NCBI RefSeq assembly: GCF_903819215.1
Contig: NZ_CAIJCT010000006.1
Source of the DNA: Aedoeadaptatus coxii
Lineage (GTDB): Bacteria; Bacillota; Clostridia; Tissierellales; Peptoniphilaceae
Strand: one strand, 5' to 3'
DNA: 64,000 nucleotides
Shown here: one piece after another, positions 61,102-64,000 of the stretch
Numbering within the stretch: the first letter of the stretch is position 1
Layout of the letters: every line of letters starts with the position of its first letter
Made by a program: the position numbers and the translations under genes
Notes under the pieces: model-generated
What the model was told of the DNA's origin: nothing
The model's database searches: none
What the model saw: the letters and a program-made list of their open reading frames with translations, nothing else

Positions 61102-61926
61102 TTGAAAAACCGGAAATACAAACAATGGTTAGTAGTGGGTATTTTATTTTTAGTGCTAGCCGGTTGCCCAAATATTGTTTCGGCGGCAAGAATCGCCACT
61201 ACCGGAAGTAGTACCGTGGGTCAACAAAGGGCGAATGAACCGATAAAAGATTTTGTATGTAACTTTATTATTAATGTTTTTTCAGACTTCGCCGACTTGG
61301 ATCACTATGATTTACAAGATGTCGATCCGAAATCGAAGGATTTGATTCATTATATACGGGATAAAAAAGAAGTTATTAAATATCAGCAAGAAATATTTAA
61401 CTTGCAATATAAAGTAAAACAATGGAACGTTCAAGATATGACAGTGACTCCCTTGGGAGGAAGTCAGTATGAGGTACTGGCCAGAATTTTTTATCAATAT
61501 GATGATATAAGAGATGGCCGTGCACTTAATTCGGGGGCAGTATTCACTTATAAACTCATTGTTCAAAAACAAGGGGACACATATAAGGTGATTGCTGCTA
61601 TTTCGGATGATTTAGCATCGGGGAATTTAATGGGCGATGTTGTCGTGGAGACGTTTGACCTTCGGTCAGGTCTCGGGCAACAAAAAGCAATGAAGATGTA
61701 TTCTAATAAAGCTGACTATGATAATGGCGAGGTGCATTATTCTAGTTTAGAACAAGTAAGGAAGGCATTAGTTGAAGCGAAAGAAAATATCATTGAAGAA
61801 TCTGTAGATGAGAAGAAAGATGATACGGAGCATCACAATTCCCGAGGGGGAAAGTTACAGTGGTATCTCGATAAGACGACATGGATTAGAGTAAATGAAT
61901 TACGGTCTTATTTACTCAACAACTAA
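61102..61926 (+). CDS. Exported lipoprotein, unknown
   Basis: 274 aa. A TTG at 61102 is taken as start because AAAGGAG lies 6 nt upstream. The ATG at 61096 abuts the site directly. Lipobox LVLAGC gives a lipid-anchored Cys. The domain (IRDKKEVIKYQ, then GGSQYEVLARIFYQYDDIRDGR, then TYKVIAAISDD) parallels the exported protein at 44833-45483. The C-terminal 60 residues are charged. Function unknown. Confidence 0.7.
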   Translation: MKNRKYKQWLVVGILFLVLAGCPNIVSAARIATTGSSTVGQQRANEPIKDFVCNFIINVFSDFADLDHYDLQDVDPKSKDLIHYIRDKKEVIKYQQEIFNLQYKVKQWNVQDMTVTPLGGSQYEVLARIFYQYDDIRDGRALNSGAVFTYKLIVQKQGDTYKVIAAISDDLASGNLMGDVVVETFDLRSGLGQQKAMKMYSNKADYDNGEVHYSSLEQVRKALVEAKENIIEESVDEKKDDTEHHNSRGGKLQWYLDKTTWIRVNELRSYLLNN

Positions 61927-61948
61927 TGGTGACGGTGTATCTGATAGA

Positions 61949-61985
61949 GGCAGCAATAATATTTAAGTTGCTGTCTTTTATTTTT
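61949..61985 (+). terminator. Intrinsic terminator
   Basis: GGCAGCAA (61949-61956) pairs with TTGCTGTC (61968-61975), followed by TTTTATTTTT. Confidence 0.75.
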
Positions 61986-62022
61986 AAAGTGGAGTTGCAC
62001 TTAACCCGACAATTTAAGCCAT

Positions 62023-62045
62023 AAAAAAAGACGCCCGAGGGCGTC
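62023..62045 (-). terminator. Terminator of the tRNA-Thr gene
   Basis: On the minus strand GACGCCC-TCG-GGGCGTC is followed by seven T, just past the tRNA 3' end. Confidence 0.85.
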
Positions 62046-62048
62046 GCT

Positions 62049-62124
62049 TGGAGCTAACGAGGGGACTTGAACCCCTGACCTGCTGATTACGAATCAGCTG
62101 CTCTACCATCTGAGCCACGTTAGC
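62049..62124 (-). tRNA. tRNA-Thr (anticodon CGU)
   Basis: 76 nt with the CCA end encoded. Acceptor GCTAACG/CGTTAGC, D-arm GGCTCAGATGGTAGAGC, anticodon stem-loop GCTGATT-CGT-AATCAGC, T-arm AGGGG-TTCAAGT-CCCCT. The anticodon CGT reads ACG threonine codons. It stands alone, with its own terminator. Confidence 0.96.
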
Positions 62125-62239
62125 GAATACTCCTATTATTTTAGGCTAATTATAGAGAAATTGCAAGAGTATCTTACAAAATGTTTTCGCCCACGCCCTG
62201 ATTTTTAAGGAGGAAGAGGTTTCGGCGAGGGGCTCTTTA

Positions 62240-62305
62240 TTGAAAGAAATTGCCTTTTATAGTAGTATTGATGAGTAAGAGTATCCCGCCCGGCGGGATT
62301 TTTTA
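62240..62305 (+). promoter_or_regulatory. Possible ttcA-like promoter with an abutting hairpin
   Basis: TTGAAA (62240-62245), 17-nt spacer, TAGTAT (62263-62268). A GC-rich palindrome ATCCCGCC-GGCGGGAT with six T lies at 62283-62305, only eight bases after the predicted start, between promoter and gene. Either the promoter call is wrong or the hairpin is an early-termination control. Confidence 0.45.
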
Positions 62306-62321
62306 ATAGAGAGGCAAGAGT

Positions 62322-63146
62322 ATGACAGCGACAGTAGCGGACATTGAACGCAGCATTATTAAACGTTTTAGAAAACAAATTTGGCGCCGTTTTATTAAGG
62401 GCATCAACGACTTCGACATGATCGACGACGGCGACGTCATCGCCGTGGCCATTAGCGGGGGAAAGGATTCCCTGCTCCTCGCTAAGCTTTTGCAGGAGTT
62501 GAAGCGCCACGGCAAAAAGCAATTCGAGCTTTTGTTTATTTGCATGAACCCCGGTTACCTTCCCCATATTCAGGAGCAAGTGAAGGTAACGGCAGAGGCC
62601 ATGGGCATCCCCCTTCAAATGTACGACAGCAATGTATTTGAAGTGGCGGAGGATATGGGCGGCGAGAAGCCCTGTTATATTTGCGCCCGTATGCGACGGG
62701 GAAGCCTTTACGACAAGGCGAAATCCTTAGGCGCCAATAAACTCGCTTTAGGTCACCATTTCGACGATGTCATCGAAACCGTGCTCATGAACGTGCTCTT
62801 CGGCGGCAGTTACAAAACCATGATGCCCAAACTTCACGCCACGAACTTTGAAGGCATGGAGCTTATTCGCCCCATGGTATATATTCGTGAAGAGGACGTG
62901 CGCCGCTTTGTAAAAGCCAACGACCTTACCCCCATCGATTGCGCCTGCACCGTCACCGAAAAGGAAAATTTCGGCGCGCGAGCTTACGTGAAAAACCTCA
63001 TCGAAGACATTGCGAAGGAAAACCCCAATGTGGGCATGTCCATTTTCCGATCGGCGCAAAATGTGGAATTGGGCGCACTATTGGGCTTTAAAGATTACGA
63101 CGGAACGCAAGTCAACTTTTTAGATCGTTACGACAAAGGAGAATAA
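62322..63146 (+). CDS. ttcA: TtcA-like PP-loop tRNA thiolation enzyme
   Basis: 274 aa of the TtcA family. The PP-loop ATP pyrophosphatase motif SGGKDSLLLAK (46-56) adenylates the target base. The CYICARMRRG Cys pair, and the C-terminal Cys-x-Cys (CACTVTEK), can hold an iron-sulfur cluster, as in 2-thiocytidine synthetase. Firmicute relatives may thiolate other tRNA sites. ATG follows AGAGAGGCAAGAGT. One base separates it from xthA. Confidence 0.85.
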   Translation: MTATVADIERSIIKRFRKQIWRRFIKGINDFDMIDDGDVIAVAISGGKDSLLLAKLLQELKRHGKKQFELLFICMNPGYLPHIQEQVKVTAEAMGIPLQMYDSNVFEVAEDMGGEKPCYICARMRRGSLYDKAKSLGANKLALGHHFDDVIETVLMNVLFGGSYKTMMPKLHATNFEGMELIRPMVYIREEDVRRFVKANDLTPIDCACTVTEKENFGARAYVKNLIEDIAKENPNVGMSIFRSAQNVELGALLGFKDYDGTQVNFLDRYDKGE

Positions 63147-63147
63147 A

Positions 63148-63903
63148 ATGAAATTCGTATCTTGGAATGTCAACGGCATTCGTGCCGCCCTGAAAAAGGG
63201 CTTTATGGATTTTTTCAATGACGTGGATGCCGATATATTTTGCCTTCAGGAAACCAAACTTTCCGAAGGGCAGCTGGATTTGGAACTGGAAGGCTATTAC
63301 CAATATTGGAACTACGCCGAGAAAAAAGGCTACAGCGGCACGGCGGTGTTTACAAAAGAAGAGCCCATTCACGTGTCTTACGGCATCGACATGGAAGAAC
63401 ACGACAAAGAGGGGCGGGTCATTACTTGCGAATACGAGGAATTCTTCCTCGTCACCTGCTATACGCCTAATTCCCAACGAGGGCTCGCCCGATTGGATTA
63501 CCGCATGGAATGGGAAGAAGATTTCAGAGCCTATTTAAATATGTTGAAAAACGTAAAACCTGTGGTGCTTTGCGGCGATTTAAACGTGGCGCACAACGAA
63601 ATCGACCTTAAAAACCCCTCGTCCAACCGGAAAAACGCGGGCTTTTCCGACGAAGAACGCGCCCAATTTCAAAACCTTTTGGACGCCGGCTACACGGACA
63701 CCTTCCGCTACCTCTATCCCGATGCCGAAGATCGCTACAGCTGGTGGAGCTATATTACCAAAGCCCGGGATCGCAACGCCGGATGGCGCATCGATTACTT
63801 CGTCGTAAGCGATGATTTAGACGATGCCATCGTCGAGGCGGACATTCGCGACGACATTTTAGGATCGGATCATTGCCCCGTCTATTTGGAGCTGGACGTT
63901 TAA
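63148..63903 (+). CDS. xthA: Exodeoxyribonuclease III
   Basis: 251 aa AP endonuclease/3'-5' exonuclease for base-excision repair. WNVNGIRAALKKG, CLQETKL (catalytic Glu), GDLNVAHNEIDL (Asp and Asn), and the final GSDHCPVYLEL (Asp-His) are the complete exonuclease III active-site series. ATG is in AGGAGAATAAAATG. Full length. Confidence 0.95.
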   Translation: MKFVSWNVNGIRAALKKGFMDFFNDVDADIFCLQETKLSEGQLDLELEGYYQYWNYAEKKGYSGTAVFTKEEPIHVSYGIDMEEHDKEGRVITCEYEEFFLVTCYTPNSQRGLARLDYRMEWEEDFRAYLNMLKNVKPVVLCGDLNVAHNEIDLKNPSSNRKNAGFSDEERAQFQNLLDAGYTDTFRYLYPDAEDRYSWWSYITKARDRNAGWRIDYFVVSDDLDDAIVEADIRDDILGSDHCPVYLELDV

Positions 63904-63981
63904 GTTTTATCATTGAAAATACAGTGCGGAAACGTTAAACTTTAAGGTGAGTAAAAATACATTTAAAAGAAAGGTGATAGT

Positions 63982-64000
63982 ATGGGAAATTTAAGAATAG
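63982..64000 (+). CDS. Start of a gene cut by the window end
   Basis: ATG at 63982 behind AAGGTGATAGT opens MGNLRI and runs out of the window. Six codons cannot identify it. Confidence 0.4.

Overview
The window looks like chromosomal DNA of a low-to-mid GC anaerobic Firmicute, most likely of the Peptoniphilaceae/Tissierellia type. The reasons are strong GGAGG ribosome sites, the murB-rapZ-yvcK-whiA-HPr and dnaE-pfkA-pyk gene orders, two T-boxes plus THF and lysine riboswitches, ECF vitamin transport, and amino-acid-based metabolism. The genus is inference.

Region 1 (1-12.6 kb) is a CRISPR-Cas locus. A broken IS3-family element (1-664) lies just upstream of a complete type I-C system: cas3, then cas5c-cas8c(with internal cas11c)-cas7c-cas4-cas1-cas2, then an array of 50 repeats (32 bp) and 49 spacers (9089-12401). 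The most interesting object in the window sits between cas3 and cas5c. On the minus strand at 3322-3382 there is a solitary crRNA-like gene: an extended -10 promoter placed so that +1 is the first base of a mini-repeat, a GNRA hairpin, the intact 11-nt crRNA 5' tag, and a 36-nt 'spacer' ending in a terminator hairpin. The first 11 nt of that spacer match the cas5c promoter at 10 positions, next to a TTC PAM. The two mismatches within the first 13 nt fall at positions 6 and 12, which type I Cascades do not read. This looks like a guide RNA by which Cascade represses its own operon.

Region 2 (12.6-21.7 kb) holds a lipoprotein, a membrane-anchored XRE regulator, two zinc-ribbon membrane proteins, an AI-2E family permease, a TIM-barrel protein, and a methionine ABC importer (metN-metI-metQ-metQ, minus strand) under a Met-specific T-box.

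Region 3 (21.7-32 kb) is the murB-rapZ-yvcK-whiA-HPr operon followed by dnaE, pfkA and pyk.

Region 4 (32-45.5 kb) has a THF riboswitch with folT, a zinc ZIP transporter, a lysine riboswitch with an NhaC-type transporter, a 35-aa membrane peptide with a structured leader, a metallopeptidase, a membrane J-protein, a glycosyltransferase, NAD kinase, a pseudouridine synthase, a four-gene module (acyl-CoA dehydrogenase-like, cytosolic PhnD-like, MetE-core, OsmC-like), and a 6S-like ncRNA candidate.

Region 5 (45.5-52.5 kb) is a pyrimidine operon, pyrB-pyrK-pyrD-carA-carB, behind an attenuator. CarA has lost the whole glutaminase catalytic triad, so carbamoyl phosphate is probably made from free ammonia.

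Region 6 (52.5-64 kb) contains a degenerate ATP-grasp/coiled-coil fusion, a glutaredoxin-like protein, trpP under a Trp T-box, the ECF energising module (ecfA1-ecfA2-ecfT) with truA, rarD, three small exported or membrane proteins, tRNA-Thr(CGU), a ttcA-like gene, exonuclease III, and the first codons of a further gene.
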